Of a stretch of 54,415 nt of DNA, positions 15,812 to 22,920 are shown in pieces. The position numbers and the translations under genes were made by a program. The notes below the pieces were generated by a model. It ran no database searches. It saw only the letters and a program-made list of their open reading frames with translations, and was not told the origin of the DNA. Source of the DNA: a virus; IMG/VR virus record IMGVR_UViG_3300037153_000425, positions 1 to 54,415 of that record; one strand, given 5' to 3'. Numbering within the stretch: the stretch's first letter is position 1; every line of letters begins with the position of its first letter.

Positions 15812-16563
15812 CCCCGCCTCCGTTCGAGCTCCCAGGCGTTGCGGACCCAGTACTCCCACGCGCGGACCCAATCGGCGTGGCGGACGTCGTCCCGCAGCGC
15901 GTGGGCTTGGAACTTGCCCCACTCGTAGCGGGCGTCGAGCCCTTGCCGGGTCGCGTAGGCTGCGCGCGTCTCGGTCAAGGCGAAGTCATGGGGCCACGGC
16001 GTCTTGGCTTTCGCGCGTGGGGGCGCCGACTTTTCTTTGCGAGCGAAAGCGAGTTTCTTTTGTTCAGATCCGGGTACGGGTACGGGTACGGGATACACGG
16101 GGACAGCATCGGGACTCCCCGGGGGACAATCGTGCATGTCCCCCTCGGTGTCCCCTGGGGACTCCCCCCGGGACAGACGTTGCTTCGCCTTCTTGGATCG
16201 CGCACGTTCGCGATCGGCAAGAACTTTCTCGCGCGGCGGATTGTAGACGAGATAATCGTGCAGCTCCCAATACGCGCCGCGGTCATGCCAGAGGCCGATG
16301 GTCGCGAGCTCCGTGGCGATCTCGTCGGCGTCCAGCGGCAGAAAACGGTCCTCCTCCGGCCCGCAGGCCGGCGGCGCCGCCAAGGCCGTCCCGATGCCAT
16401 CGAGGCAGACCAGGGTCCGCACGCGGAGTTTCGGAATCAGGCCATCGGTCAGATTCCGGGCGCACCACGTGATGGCGGCGACGTGCAGTGCGAAGCCGAG
16501 CGGCCCCGCCGCGATGATTTTCGCGTTGTCGAGAATCGCGTCATCCAGTCGCGCCCAACTCAT
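15808..16563 (-). CDS. Phage replication protein, type 1
   Basis: A 251-residue protein starting M-S-W-A-R-L-D-D. The N-terminal 120 residues resemble the winged-helix region of phage replisome-organiser proteins (W-x-x-L-D-D start, a T-D-G-L-I-P motif). The middle is a low-complexity Pro/Val linker coded by G/C-rich repeats (see 16099-16175). The C-terminus (WVRAWEYWVRNAWE) could recruit helicase or its loader. The middle element has an unrelated replication protein in the same place. Role inferred from architecture and position beside the attachment site. Confidence 0.55.
   Translation of the reverse strand: MSWARLDDAILDNAKIIAAGPLGFALHVAAITWCARNLTDGLIPKLRVRTLVCLDGIGTALAAPPACGPEEDRFLPLDADEIATELATIGLWHDRGAYWELHDYLVYNPPREKVLADRERARSKKAKQRLSRGESPGDTEGDMHDCPPGSPDAVPVYPVPVPVPGSEQKKLAFARKEKSAPPRAKAKTPWPHDFALTETRAAYATRQGLDARYEWGKFQAHALRDDVRHADWVRAWEYWVRNAWELERRRG
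16099..16175 (-). other. Candidate replication origin: GGGGAC/GTCCCC dyads inside the replication gene
   Basis: Six copies of the hexamer GGGGAC or its complement (one or two with a mismatch), including the palindrome GTCCCCTGGGGAC at 16150-16162, lie in the middle of the replication gene. A less GC-rich stretch (about 16025-16075) lies beside them. This is the layout of lambdoid origins inside the initiator gene. A triplicated GGGTAC hexamer lies just downstream. The role is inferred. Confidence 0.4.
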
Positions 16564-16589
16564 CGCAACCCCTCCCCACGCCGCCGGGC

Positions 16590-16610
16590 GGTGCAAAGCG
16601 CGTTGCAAAG
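16590..16610. repeat. Paired arm-type repeats, left side of attachment site
   Basis: GGTGCAAAG at 16590-16598 and GTTGCAAAG at 16602-16610, spaced 12 bases. The same word occurs as a second 12-base-spaced pair on the other side of the tRNA core (16833-16853). Such paired direct repeats flanking a core are typical of integrase arm-type sites. Confidence 0.55.
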
Positions 16611-16712
16611 GAATTTCTGGCAACACGCGGCATCTGGCGTGAAACGTGACCGATGCCGCCCCACGCGGAATCTGAGGGAGCCTGCGACGTTAGGGTGCGC
16701 CCGCTGCTCGGA

Positions 16713-16735
16713 GGTGCCAACTGATTCTTGGCGCC
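16713..16735. other. Conserved hairpin next to the tRNA core
   Basis: GGTGCCAA and TTGGCGCC form an 8-bp stem (one G-T) around a 7-base loop. The same hairpin occurs at 52869-52891 with one loop change. It lies just 3' of the tRNA fragment on the tRNA strand and could be part of the recombination core or shape the 3' end of a transcript. No T-tract follows, so it is not a standard terminator. Confidence 0.4.
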
Positions 16736-16736
16736 G

Positions 16737-16780
16737 CCCGATTCGTAGTCAGACGCTCTATCCAACTGAGCTATGGGCGC
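16737..16780 (-). other. Attachment-site core: 5' half of tRNA-Arg(ACG)
   Basis: Read on the minus strand from 16780, the sequence folds as the 5' half of a tRNA: acceptor strand GCGCCCA, D-arm GCTC/GAGC, and an anticodon arm with loop CTACGAA, anticodon ACG. After the anticodon stem the match to tRNA ends: no T-arm with TTC and no CCA follow. The block 16731-16841 is identical to 52887-52997 while the flanks differ, as expected for an integration core under selection. I read it as the element boundary, not as a working tRNA. Confidence 0.65.
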
Positions 16781-16797
16781 GCAGTAGGGAAGTCGCG

Positions 16798-16826
16798 GAG
16801 TTAGCGCGATTTGGAGGCCACCGCAA
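16798..16826 (-). promoter_or_regulatory. Candidate promoter reading into the tRNA half
   Basis: On the minus strand TTGCGG (16826-16821), a 17-base spacer and TAACTC (16803-16798) end 17 bases before the tRNA 5' end. The sequence is identical in the second attachment region. If the phage supplies the 5' half of the host tRNA on integration it must also supply a promoter, and this is the best candidate. Confidence 0.4.
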
Positions 16827-16832
16827 CCCCCC

Positions 16833-16853
16833 GGTGCAAAGCCCGGTGCAAAG
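16833..16853. repeat. Paired arm-type repeats, right side of attachment site
   Basis: GGTGCAAAG at 16833-16841 and again at 16845-16853, matching the pair at 16590-16610. Having arms on both sides is the phage-type arrangement, so this junction looks like a full phage site between two elements instead of a chromosome-phage hybrid. Confidence 0.55.
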
Positions 16854-16874
16854 GATTCGTGTGGCGAATGCATC

Positions 16875-17393
16875 CTAGTCCTGATGAATCCTCTTGTGGC
16901 AGTCAGTACAGATCGCGACGAGGTCGAAAAGCATCTCGCGTCCGAGGCGGCGATAGTGCAGGTGATGCGCCTGCGTGGCCCGTCGCTCTCCGCAGCCTTC
17001 GCACAGGTGGCCCGCGCGGTGCAGGACGCGGCTGCGGCGCGCGTGCCATGCGGGCGTCCTGAGATACTCCTCATAGCGCCGGTGCCATTCCTCGTCCGCG
17101 CGTTGTTGCTCGGCGACATACTGGGCCTGCAGCATCGCACCTCTGACGCGCGCGGCGATGCTGTTCCGGCATCCTTGGCACGTACTGCTGGTCCCCTCGT
17201 TGCGGCCGAGCGCAGTGCCACCGAGTGCCGACGTCTCTCGTCCGCAGACCGTACGGGCCGGATTGTCGAGATGGACGACATGAATCTTGCCGCTGCAGAG
17301 TTGTCCGGTAACCGGGTGCCGATATTGGGCCGCCTGCCAGAGTGGGGCTTCGGACCAGCGCTCGTCTTCTTCGTATGGATCGAGCGTGGGCAT
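16875..17393 (-). CDS. HNH endonuclease between attachment site and integrase
   Basis: A 172-residue protein starting three bases after the integrase stop. The N-terminal half has three Cys-containing loops (LCSGK, TVCGRET, TCQGC). The C-terminal half has a coiled region and an HNH core: C-E-G-C-G, T-Q-A-H-H-L-H-Y, I-C-T-D-C-H. In the right-hand element the integrase stop lies directly beside the attachment region with no such gene, so this is an insertion. It may be a homing-type enzyme. Confidence 0.7.
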   Translation of the reverse strand: MPTLDPYEEDERWSEAPLWQAAQYRHPVTGQLCSGKIHVVHLDNPARTVCGRETSALGGTALGRNEGTSSTCQGCRNSIAARVRGAMLQAQYVAEQQRADEEWHRRYEEYLRTPAWHARRSRVLHRAGHLCEGCGERRATQAHHLHYRRLGREMLFDLVAICTDCHKRIHQD

Positions 17394-17395
17394 CC

Positions 17396-18535
17396 TCACC
17401 GCTTCCCCTGCCGGCCCCGGAAGCGGGCCCGCTCGGCCGCCACCGTGCGCGCCCGGTCCATCGCCGCGCGCAGCCGCTCGACGTTGCCCATGTCGTAGTT
17501 CCGAAAGACGTAGGCCGTATGATGCCCGGTCACTTTCATGGCGTCGGCCTCCTCGAGCCCGCCGGCCCGCAGCGTGGTCGCCGCCGTGCGCCGCGTATCG
17601 TGGAACACGTAGCCGCCCGCCACCGCGCCGACCGGGAGCGCGGCCGCCGTGCACGCGCGCGCCCACGCCTTCCGAAAATCCCCGAGGCAGCCGTATTTCT
17701 TGGACGGCGCGCGCCCGCCCCGGCACCAGCGCCCGTGAAACAGGTACGGGCACCACGGGCGTGCGGCCGCCAGGGCCTCCTCGACAAGCGTCAAGGACCG
17801 GCCGACGAGCGGCAAGACGTGCGGCTCGCGCGCCTTGCACTCCTCCGGCGGCCACTCGATCACCGCCCGCTCGAGGTCGACGAAGCGGCGCAACGTGCGT
17901 GCCAACTGGCCGCGGCGGATGCCGTTCTCGAGCGCGAATTCGAAGAACACCGCGGCGTAGTCGGGGAGCTGCTCGAGGAGCACGATCGCGTCGCCCGGCG
18001 GCACGTAGCGGGCCCGGCGCCGCCGCCGGCGCTCGTCCCGCATGGCAAAGTACGGCACCCCGCGGAGCTGGCCGGTCTGGCAGGCCAGCCGGTAGGCCCG
18101 GCGCAGCGCCGCGAAGCGGCGATTGATCGTGGCGTTGCTCGCCCCGGCCCGTTTCCAGGCGTCGCCGATGGCGGTCACCTGCTGCGGCGTCACCGTGGCC
18201 GGGCGGAGCGGGCCGACGCCGGCCGCGAGCCACGCCTTGATCGAGCCGCGGACGCTCGGCAGCGAGGTCTGTTCGTTTCGCGTGTAGTCCGCCTCGAGCT
18301 CGGCGAGGAGCTGCGCGACGGTGAGGCGCCCGCTCGGGACCTCCTCGCCGTCGGCGACGGCGGCGAGCCGCTGCGCCCGCAGCCCCCGCGCGGCGCGGAT
18401 CGACGTCGTGCGGGCGCTCTCCTGCCGGACGCGGCCGCCCTGCGTGTAGTGGATCCAGAGCGTCGGGAGCACGGCCGCCGTCCGCGGCGAGATGCGCCGG
18501 AAGATGCCCGGCTCGACGGCGACGGTGCGTTTCAC
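17396..18535 (-). CDS. int: Tyrosine integrase
   Basis: A 379-residue tyrosine recombinase from a GTG that overlaps the excisionase-like stop as GTGA. The N-terminal part is an arm-binding/core-binding region. Catalytic residues are visible: Arg207 (GIRRGQ), a candidate Lys234 (EECKAREPHV), His312 and Arg315 (FHDTRR), His338 (VTGHH) and the nucleophile Tyr347 (RNYD). It would recombine the phage site with a tRNA-Arg gene, fitting the core 0.6 kb away. It is clearly homologous to but diverged from the integrase at 53029-54159, so the two elements have sister integrases with the same core. Confidence 0.9.
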   Translation of the reverse strand: MKRTVAVEPGIFRRISPRTAAVLPTLWIHYTQGGRVRQESARTTSIRAARGLRAQRLAAVADGEEVPSGRLTVAQLLAELEADYTRNEQTSLPSVRGSIKAWLAAGVGPLRPATVTPQQVTAIGDAWKRAGASNATINRRFAALRRAYRLACQTGQLRGVPYFAMRDERRRRRRARYVPPGDAIVLLEQLPDYAAVFFEFALENGIRRGQLARTLRRFVDLERAVIEWPPEECKAREPHVLPLVGRSLTLVEEALAAARPWCPYLFHGRWCRGGRAPSKKYGCLGDFRKAWARACTAAALPVGAVAGGYVFHDTRRTAATTLRAGGLEEADAMKVTGHHTAYVFRNYDMGNVERLRAAMDRARTVAAERARFRGRQGKR

Positions 18536-18945
18536 GGCAGATCGCCCTGGATCCCCGCGAGCAACTGCCGCTTCCACCAAATGACTTTGCCGTTGGGGTA
18601 CTTGTGGTACCCGGGCAAGTCTTTCCCGCAGTGCCGTAACCGCGATTTCGAGTAGCCGGTGAGCACCATCACCGCGGCGATCCCGAGCGGCTCATCGGGC
18701 TCGACGGCGTGTACCGGCGGCGGGCTCGGCACGGCCAGCTCGACGCACGTCGCCTTCGCGACCTCACAGTGCCCGATCGTCTCGATGGCGTCGCCGAGGC
18801 TGGCGGCATTCAGGGCGGCGCCGAGGGCGAGCTTCACGGCTGCCCACTGCTGGCCGTTCGCCTTGGCGTGGATCGTCGCCCTGGCCCCCGTCGTCAATTC
18901 GCCCCCGAATCGTCGCCTCCCCGCCGCATCCACCCCGCTGCCCAC
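18532..18945 (-). CDS. Excisionase-like winged-helix DNA-binding protein
   Basis: The C-terminal 45 residues (V-L-T-G-Y-S-K-S-R-L-R-H, then P-G-Y-H-K-Y-P-N-G-K-V-I-W-W-K-R) have the look of a MerR/AlpA-type excisionase domain. The N-terminal 90 residues are helical and unrecognised. I chose the GTG at 18945, about 25 bases after a predicted transcription start. The frame stays open further upstream, so the start is uncertain. Translational coupling to integrase supports a recombination directionality role. Confidence 0.6.
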   Translation of the reverse strand: MGSGVDAAGRRRFGGELTTGARATIHAKANGQQWAAVKLALGAALNAASLGDAIETIGHCEVAKATCVELAVPSPPPVHAVEPDEPLGIAAVMVLTGYSKSRLRHCGKDLPGYHKYPNGKVIWWKRQLLAGIQGDLP

Positions 18946-18976
18946 CAACCTAGAAGGCTTACGGTGAGCCCACCGC

Positions 18977-19005
18977 GATCTAGTCCGGCGGCTGGAAGCT
19001 GTCAA
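18977..19005 (-). promoter_or_regulatory. Promoter of the excisionase-integrase operon
   Basis: On the minus strand TTGACA (19005-19000), a 17-base spacer and TAGATC (18982-18977), a near-consensus sigma-70 promoter about 30 bases before the chosen start of the excisionase-like gene. Confidence 0.6.
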
Positions 19006-19020
19006 GGGACATGGATCAAT

Positions 19021-19035
19021 GCTGCCAGTGGCAGC
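19021..19035. promoter_or_regulatory. Palindrome GCTGCC-AGT-GGCAGC
   Basis: A perfect 6-bp inverted repeat with a 3-base centre lies 15 bases upstream of the integrase-operon -35 box and just past the stop of the RHH gene. It could be an operator for this promoter, perhaps for the adjacent RHH protein. No T-tract is present. Confidence 0.35.
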
Positions 19036-19045
19036 ACACGGCCAG

Positions 19046-19249
19046 TCACGCGTCGGGTAAGCGGCCGTCGACTTGGAAGGCCTGCACGCCGCGGCGAAAC
19101 AGGACCAAGCCGAATCTCGCCATCGAGAGATGGTGGCGACGCCCGGTCTCGCGGAGCCAGGCTTTCTCCTGCGCCGTGATCGAGAGGTTGAGCCGCGCAA
19201 GGCGCACGGGCTTCCGCGGGCGTTTTGGCACGGCAGCAGAATTACGCAC
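19046..19249 (-). CDS. Small RHH-like regulator
   Basis: A 67-residue basic protein with P-V-R-L-A-R-L-N-L-S-I-T-A-Q-E-K-A-W-L, a possible beta-strand followed by two helices, reminiscent of ribbon-helix-helix regulators. It lies between the HTH gene and the integrase operon in the regulatory region. No partner toxin is visible. Confidence 0.45.
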   Translation of the reverse strand: MRNSAAVPKRPRKPVRLARLNLSITAQEKAWLRETGRRHHLSMARFGLVLFRRGVQAFQVDGRLPDA

Positions 19250-19298
19250 TTGGCTGCCCCGGCTGCAACTCTCATGGCTGCATTCGGCAGCAGCAGGC

Positions 19299-19553
19299 TC
19301 AGACGCGGGGAGTCCGCCGGCGGAGGCCGGCGAGGGCGCGCGCGAGCGCGAGCTGCGCGGCGGGCTCCGAGTGAATCAGGGCCGCCCACTCGAGCACCAC
19401 GCGGGCGTCACCGACGTGGCCGACCCGCCGCCAGCGGGCGAGCGACGCTAGGGAGACCCGTAAGGCGCGCAGGAGGGCCGTCGGCCCCCCGGCGGCCTGG
19501 ATGCTGCGGTAGACAATGTTACTCGGGAGCCGGCGGCGGCCGTTGCGGGGCAT
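19299..19553 (-). CDS. Cro/YdaS-like HTH repressor
   Basis: An 84-residue protein whose region I-Q-A-A-G-G-P-T-A-L-L-R-A-L-R-V-S-L-A-S-L-A-R is a helix-turn-helix of the Cro/YdaS type, with the recognition helix followed by W-R-R-V-G-H-V. It is transcribed away from the lipoprotein gene across a perfect operator. This is the likely lysogeny switch regulator; whether it acts as CI or Cro cannot be told from size alone. Confidence 0.6.
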   Translation of the reverse strand: MPRNGRRRLPSNIVYRSIQAAGGPTALLRALRVSLASLARWRRVGHVGDARVVLEWAALIHSEPAAQLALARALAGLRRRTPRV

Positions 19554-19595
19554 GCGGCCGTGTGTACCTGACGCCCGCAGGATAGGCAAGCGGTT

Positions 19596-19619
19596 GATAG
19601 TGTCAGACTTGACACTATC
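19596..19619. promoter_or_regulatory. Perfect operator palindrome in a divergent switch
   Basis: Arms GATAGTGTCA and TGACACTATC (10 bp, perfect) are separated by 4 bases. The right arm overlaps the -35 of the rightward promoter and the left arm overlaps a leftward promoter (CTGACA, 16 bases, TATCCT). A bound repressor would block both. Confidence 0.75.
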
Positions 19620-19637
19620 GTGGGGCGGGCGTATGGT
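19609..19637 (+). promoter_or_regulatory. Rightward promoter of the lipoprotein gene
   Basis: TTGACA at 19609-19614, a 17-base spacer and TATGGT at 19632-19637. Seven bases further lies about 19644, and the lipoprotein ATG is at 19646, so the transcript may be nearly leaderless. Confidence 0.65.
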
Positions 19638-19645
19638 CTACCCAC

Positions 19646-19849
19646 ATGACAACGCTCCGCCTCATTCTGCCCGCGCTCCTCCTCGCCGCCGGCGTGACCG
19701 GCTGTCCCGCCTACGAGGTCTACCGCATGATGAAGGTCCGGGCCGATCTGGCCGAGGGCTACCGCGCGTACTGCGCGGAACACGTGCAAGAGTGCGTCGA
19801 CGCGTACAACCGCGCGCAGCTCGACGTGTACCTCAACCGCACCAAATGA
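19646..19849 (+). CDS. Small prophage lipoprotein
   Basis: A 67-residue protein with a short signal peptide (MTTLRLILPALLLAAG) and lipobox V-T-G-C, so the mature protein would be an about 48-residue lipid-anchored peptide with two further Cys residues. It is the first gene right of the operator, with no ribosome site and almost no leader. Small envelope lipoproteins in this position in other temperate phages often block superinfection; that role here is inference only. Confidence 0.6.
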   Translation: MTTLRLILPALLLAAGVTGCPAYEVYRMMKVRADLAEGYRAYCAEHVQECVDAYNRAQLDVYLNRTK

Positions 19850-19862
19850 GCGCGCTGCGTCC

Positions 19863-20234
19863 CTACGCCGCTCGCGTCGCCACGCCCGCGAGCACGCGCT
19901 TGCGCACGGCCTCCGGGTCGAGCTCGAGCGTCGCGCACGCCGGGCGAAAGGCGAGCGGCCAGCGCTCGTCGTCGTCCGCGAGCCACCGCACCGCGGCCGC
20001 GTACTGTTTCGACTCGCGCGGGTAGCGGCGGAGGTCGTCGAGCGACGCCATGAAGACCGCCAGCACCAACCGCCGTTCGCCCGGGAGCTCCCGGCGCCGC
20101 GCGAGAAACGCCGCCAGCGGCGCCGCGGCGTCGGTCGGATCCGGGCCTGCGTCAGGGAGCGCGATCCTGCGTTGCCCGCCCGAGCGCAGGGCATCCCCTT
20201 GCACCCGCAGCCCCGACACCGCAAAGAATGCCAC
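19863..20234 (-). CDS. Uncharacterised 123-aa helical protein
   Basis: From a GTG at 20234. The C-terminal half (AVRWLADDDERWPLAFRPAC, then LDPEAVRKRVLAG) has the form of a small helical domain that I associate with uncharacterised phage and bacterial proteins. It faces the lipoprotein gene convergently. No catalytic motif. Confidence 0.45.
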   Translation of the reverse strand: MAFFAVSGLRVQGDALRSGGQRRIALPDAGPDPTDAAAPLAAFLARRRELPGERRLVLAVFMASLDDLRRYPRESKQYAAAVRWLADDDERWPLAFRPACATLELDPEAVRKRVLAGVATRAA

Positions 20235-20280
20235 GCTAACCGCCGGATATCACATGGCGCCCGCCGAGGAAAAGCCAGCT

Positions 20281-21312
20281 ATGCAAACTGACACCATGCC
20301 CGCCGAGGTCACCGCCGATCTGCCCGCGCCCACGTTAGCGGGCCCGCTCGACGCCTCGGGCCTCATCGCCAAGGCGATCGAGCACCACGTCGGCATCGAC
20401 ACGCTCGAGCGCCTCTTGGCACTCCGCGAGCGCCTGAAAGCCGAGCAGGCGCGCGAAGCGTTCTTCCGGGCGCTCGCCGCCTTTCAGGGCGAGTGTCCCG
20501 TGATCGGCAAGTCGAAGGCCGTCACGATCCAGCCGCAGAGCGGGCGCGGCTACTCGTATCGGTACGCCCCGCTCGATGTGATCGTCGAGCAGGTCCGCCC
20601 CTACCTCCAGGCCAATGGCTTGTCGTACACGATCAAGACGCGGCAGGACGCCGGCAGCTTGACCGCGATTTGCGAGGCGCACCACGAGGCCGGGCATACC
20701 GAGCCGAGCGAGTTGACGGTGCCGATTGACCAGGCCGCGCGCATGAACGATACGCAGAAAGTCGGCGCCGCGCGCACCTATGCGATGCGCTACGCCTTCT
20801 GCAACGCCTTCGGGATTCTCACCGGCGACGAGGATACCGACGCCGTCACGCCCGGCGACGCCGCCCCTCCGTTCGAGACGCCCCGTCGCCAGACCGAGGC
20901 GACGCCGCGCCCGGGGCCCATCGCCGAGGAGGACCTCGCCGACAAACTCCGCCGGTCGATCGACACGCACGCCGCCCCTGCGACCCCCGCCGACGAGGAG
21001 GTGCGGCCGCCAGACGCGCTCTCGAAGCCCCGCGTCGCGCGGTTGATGGCGCTCCTGCACGCGGCGCTCGACGGGGCCGACGTGCCGCAAGACGCCCACG
21101 AGGAAGTCTTCACCCGCGCGCTCGAGTGGCTCACGGGGTGGGTCGCGACGACGCAGGGCCGCAGCAAGATCACCCATTGCTCGTACAAAGTGTACGACGA
21201 GCTCTGCGCGCAGATCCCGGTCGCCGTCGAGGCCGCGTTACAGGGCGAGCGCCGGCCCGCCCCACGCTTGGTCCGCCGCCGCACGTACGCCGCGCCGCGG
21301 CCGCTGCACTGA
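20281..21312 (+). CDS. erf: ERF-family single-strand annealing protein
   Basis: A 343-residue protein. Residues of about 20-185 match the ERF superfamily: REAFFRALAAFQGECPVIGKS, then Y-S-Y-R-Y-A-P-L-D-V-I and G-A-A-R-T-Y-A-M-R-Y-A-F. The rest is a linker and a helical tail. It would anneal single strands during recombination or genome circularisation together with the nuclease just downstream. Start chosen at 20281 with GAGGA 10 bases upstream; ATG 20254 is the alternative. Confidence 0.8.
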   Translation: MQTDTMPAEVTADLPAPTLAGPLDASGLIAKAIEHHVGIDTLERLLALRERLKAEQAREAFFRALAAFQGECPVIGKSKAVTIQPQSGRGYSYRYAPLDVIVEQVRPYLQANGLSYTIKTRQDAGSLTAICEAHHEAGHTEPSELTVPIDQAARMNDTQKVGAARTYAMRYAFCNAFGILTGDEDTDAVTPGDAAPPFETPRRQTEATPRPGPIAEEDLADKLRRSIDTHAAPATPADEEVRPPDALSKPRVARLMALLHAALDGADVPQDAHEEVFTRALEWLTGWVATTQGRSKITHCSYKVYDELCAQIPVAVEAALQGERRPAPRLVRRRTYAAPRPLH

Positions 21313-21314
21313 CC

Positions 21315-21995
21315 GTGGCGACGCTGTCCACCGACGCCCGGGCCCCGGTCCTCACGTTCGATGCGGCCACCCACGAGTACCGCGTCGATGGCGCCCCGGT
21401 GCCGAGCGTGACGCAGCTCTTGGAGGACGCCGGGCTCACCCCGGACTATTCCGTCATCCCGCCGCCGGTCCTCCAGCATGCCCGTGAGCGTGGTATCCAT
21501 ATAGATGCCTGTTGCGACCTCCTCGACGCCGATGACCTCGACTGGCGGAGCGTGCATCCGGAAGCGCTCCCCTACGTCGAGGCGTGGCTCGCCTTTCGGG
21601 AGTCCGAGGGCTTCACGCCGATCGCCTCGCAAGTGCCCCTCTACCATCCGACGTACGGGTATGCGGGCACGACCGACGTCGTCGGCGTCCTCCCGGGTTC
21701 TCGGCCGGCGATCGTCGAGCGCAAGGCGACGGCCAAGATGGCGGCGACCTATGCGCTGCAAACGGCCGGCTACGGGCTCGACGGCCTGTGGTATGCGCCC
21801 CCGGGCGGCGGCGTGCTGGCGCCCGTCCCGTGGGAGCGCCCCGTGCGCCTCGGCGTGCAGCTTCGCCGGGATGGCTCGTATCTCCTGGTCCCCTACGACG
21901 ACCCCGAGGACCTGGCGGCCTTTCTCGGCGTCGTCGCGCTCGGGCGGTGGCGCGGCGCGCGGCGTGCCTTGCAACCCATCCGGCGGGCGCGGTAG
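21315..21995 (+). CDS. PD-(D/E)XK nuclease (RecB-like exonuclease)
   Basis: A 226-residue protein starting at GTG 21315, three bases after the ERF stop. Motifs in order: T-D-V-V-G-V-L (first acidic residue), A-I-V-E-R-K-A-T (the E-x-K pair) and A-L-Q-T-A-G-Y (motif Q-x-x-x-Y), characteristic of lambda-Exo/Cas4-like phage nucleases. With ERF it forms a two-component recombination pair: nuclease resects, annealer pairs strands. Confidence 0.7.
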   Translation: MATLSTDARAPVLTFDAATHEYRVDGAPVPSVTQLLEDAGLTPDYSVIPPPVLQHARERGIHIDACCDLLDADDLDWRSVHPEALPYVEAWLAFRESEGFTPIASQVPLYHPTYGYAGTTDVVGVLPGSRPAIVERKATAKMAATYALQTAGYGLDGLWYAPPGGGVLAPVPWERPVRLGVQLRRDGSYLLVPYDDPEDLAAFLGVVALGRWRGARRALQPIRRAR

Positions 21996-22006
21996 CGTTA
22001 CACGCG

Positions 22007-22219
22007 ATGGCAGGGAAACGGAACGGGCGGCCGACGCCGATGGACAAGCTGATCGAGGAGAGCGTGCAGCGGGCGCTCGCGACCTGGCTCGCCGGGCAAG
22101 CTGTCCGCGCGACCGAGGCGCTCACCGCCGAAATTTGGGCCGACGAGCAGTTTCGCCAGGATTTCCTCGCGACCGCCCGCGAGGTTGCGCACGAGACGTT
22201 GCAGCGCTTGCGCCGGTGA
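22007..22219 (+). CDS. Uncharacterised small basic protein
   Basis: A 70-residue helical protein (MDKLIEESVQRALATWL near the start). A TAGCGTTACAC word lies just before its ATG and also before a start at 49641. It is part of a run of small rightward genes after the recombination pair. No family recognised. Confidence 0.5.
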   Translation: MAGKRNGRPTPMDKLIEESVQRALATWLAGQAVRATEALTAEIWADEQFRQDFLATAREVAHETLQRLRR

Positions 22220-22224
22220 CCGGC

Positions 22225-22353
22225 ATGGGCGAGCTCACCGCCGATCTGCGGCTGCTCAAGTGGATGGTCGGCACGTTTGGCGTCGTGCTCGTCGGCCTCG
22301 TCGCGGGCCTCTACGCCGTGCTCTTTACCGTCGTCGGGCGGTTGCCGAGATGA
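22225..22353 (+). CDS. Small membrane protein, XhlA-like
   Basis: A 42-residue peptide: an amphipathic start (MGELTADLRLLKWMVGTF) and one membrane span. The pattern resembles haemolysin XhlA-type phage peptides. A GTG at 22216 would give an overlapping GTGA start. The stop overlaps the next ATG. Confidence 0.5.
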   Translation: MGELTADLRLLKWMVGTFGVVLVGLVAGLYAVLFTVVGRLPR

Positions 22354-22523
22354 CCCCTGCCGAGGAGCTCGTCGATTGGACAAGCGAGGCGGGGCTGCGG
22401 GAAATTGAGCGGCGCATTGCCGCGCGCGAGCGGGGCGAACCCGACTCGGTCATCGCGTATGAGCGTATGGTGCGCTACGCCCTCCCGCAGTTAGTGCGCG
22501 TGGCGCGCGTAGCTCGTGGTTAG
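22350..22523 (+). CDS. Uncharacterised 57-aa protein
   Basis: Starts by ATGA overlap. Acidic N-terminus then an Arg/Glu-rich helix (LREIERRIAARERGEPDSV). It is the last of the rightward early genes and its stop overlaps that of the convergent leftward gene by 4 bases. Confidence 0.5.
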   Translation: MTPAEELVDWTSEAGLREIERRIAARERGEPDSVIAYERMVRYALPQLVRVARVARG

Positions 22524-22741
22524 GGCTCGTCGGCCGCGCGCCGGAGCCGCTCGAGCGCATCGTCCTCGAGGGTCGCGAGCACGTCGGCCGGCAGCGCCGC
22601 GGTGATCTCGAGCGCGCCGAGCGTGACGCGGAGCTCGACGGCATCGGGCTCGGGCGCCGTCCACGGGCCACCGCGCGCCCCGCAGATGGCCAGGACGACC
22701 TCGACCGTCACCGGGAGCTCGAGGTCGACCGTGTAGGTCAC
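22520..22741 (-). CDS. Uncharacterised 73-aa protein
   Basis: From a GTG overlapping the previous stop as GTGA. The sequence VTYTVDLELPVTVEVVLAIC with alternating strands suggests a small beta-sandwich, ending in a charged helix. Distal gene of a leftward pair driven from the promoter-like element at 22921-22960. Function unknown. Confidence 0.45.
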   Translation of the reverse strand: MTYTVDLELPVTVEVVLAICGARGGPWTAPEPDAVELRVTLGALEITAALPADVLATLEDDALERLRRAADEP

Positions 22742-22905
22742 GCCGGCGGGGCTTGGATGATGCCGAGGACCGTCAAGACGCGCTCGAGCGTCGCCGTGAC
22801 GAACGCGGCCGAGCCGGCGACCTCGACGTCCAGGCCGTCGGAGCGTTTCACCTTGACCGAGGCGGGCGTCGCGTCGGCGGCGTCGGGGTGGCGAGTTGCG
22901 GCCAT
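22738..22905 (-). CDS. Uncharacterised 55-aa protein
   Basis: ATG at 22905 with GAGGAGG upstream. A small alpha/beta peptide containing S-V-K-V-K-R-S-D-G-L-D-V-E-V. Its strong ribosome site, upstream promoter element and coupled downstream gene support reality despite its size. Confidence 0.55.
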   Translation of the reverse strand: MAATRHPDAADATPASVKVKRSDGLDVEVAGSAAFVTATLERVLTVLGIIQAPPA

Positions 22906-22920
22906 GGGCGGATCCTCCTC

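Noticed and set aside
16073-16096. GGGTAC hexamer repeat as a regulatory iteron array
   Set aside because: Only three units, and they encode the Pro-Val linker of the replication protein. The neighbouring GGGGAC dyads are a better origin candidate.
16693-16780. Complete tRNA gene in the attachment region
   Set aside because: The 5' half is a good tRNA-Arg, and a GGGCGC followed by ACCC near 16693-16703 could mimic an acceptor end. However, the putative T-arm loop lacks TTC, 12 bases separate it from the acceptor strand, and there is no CCA.
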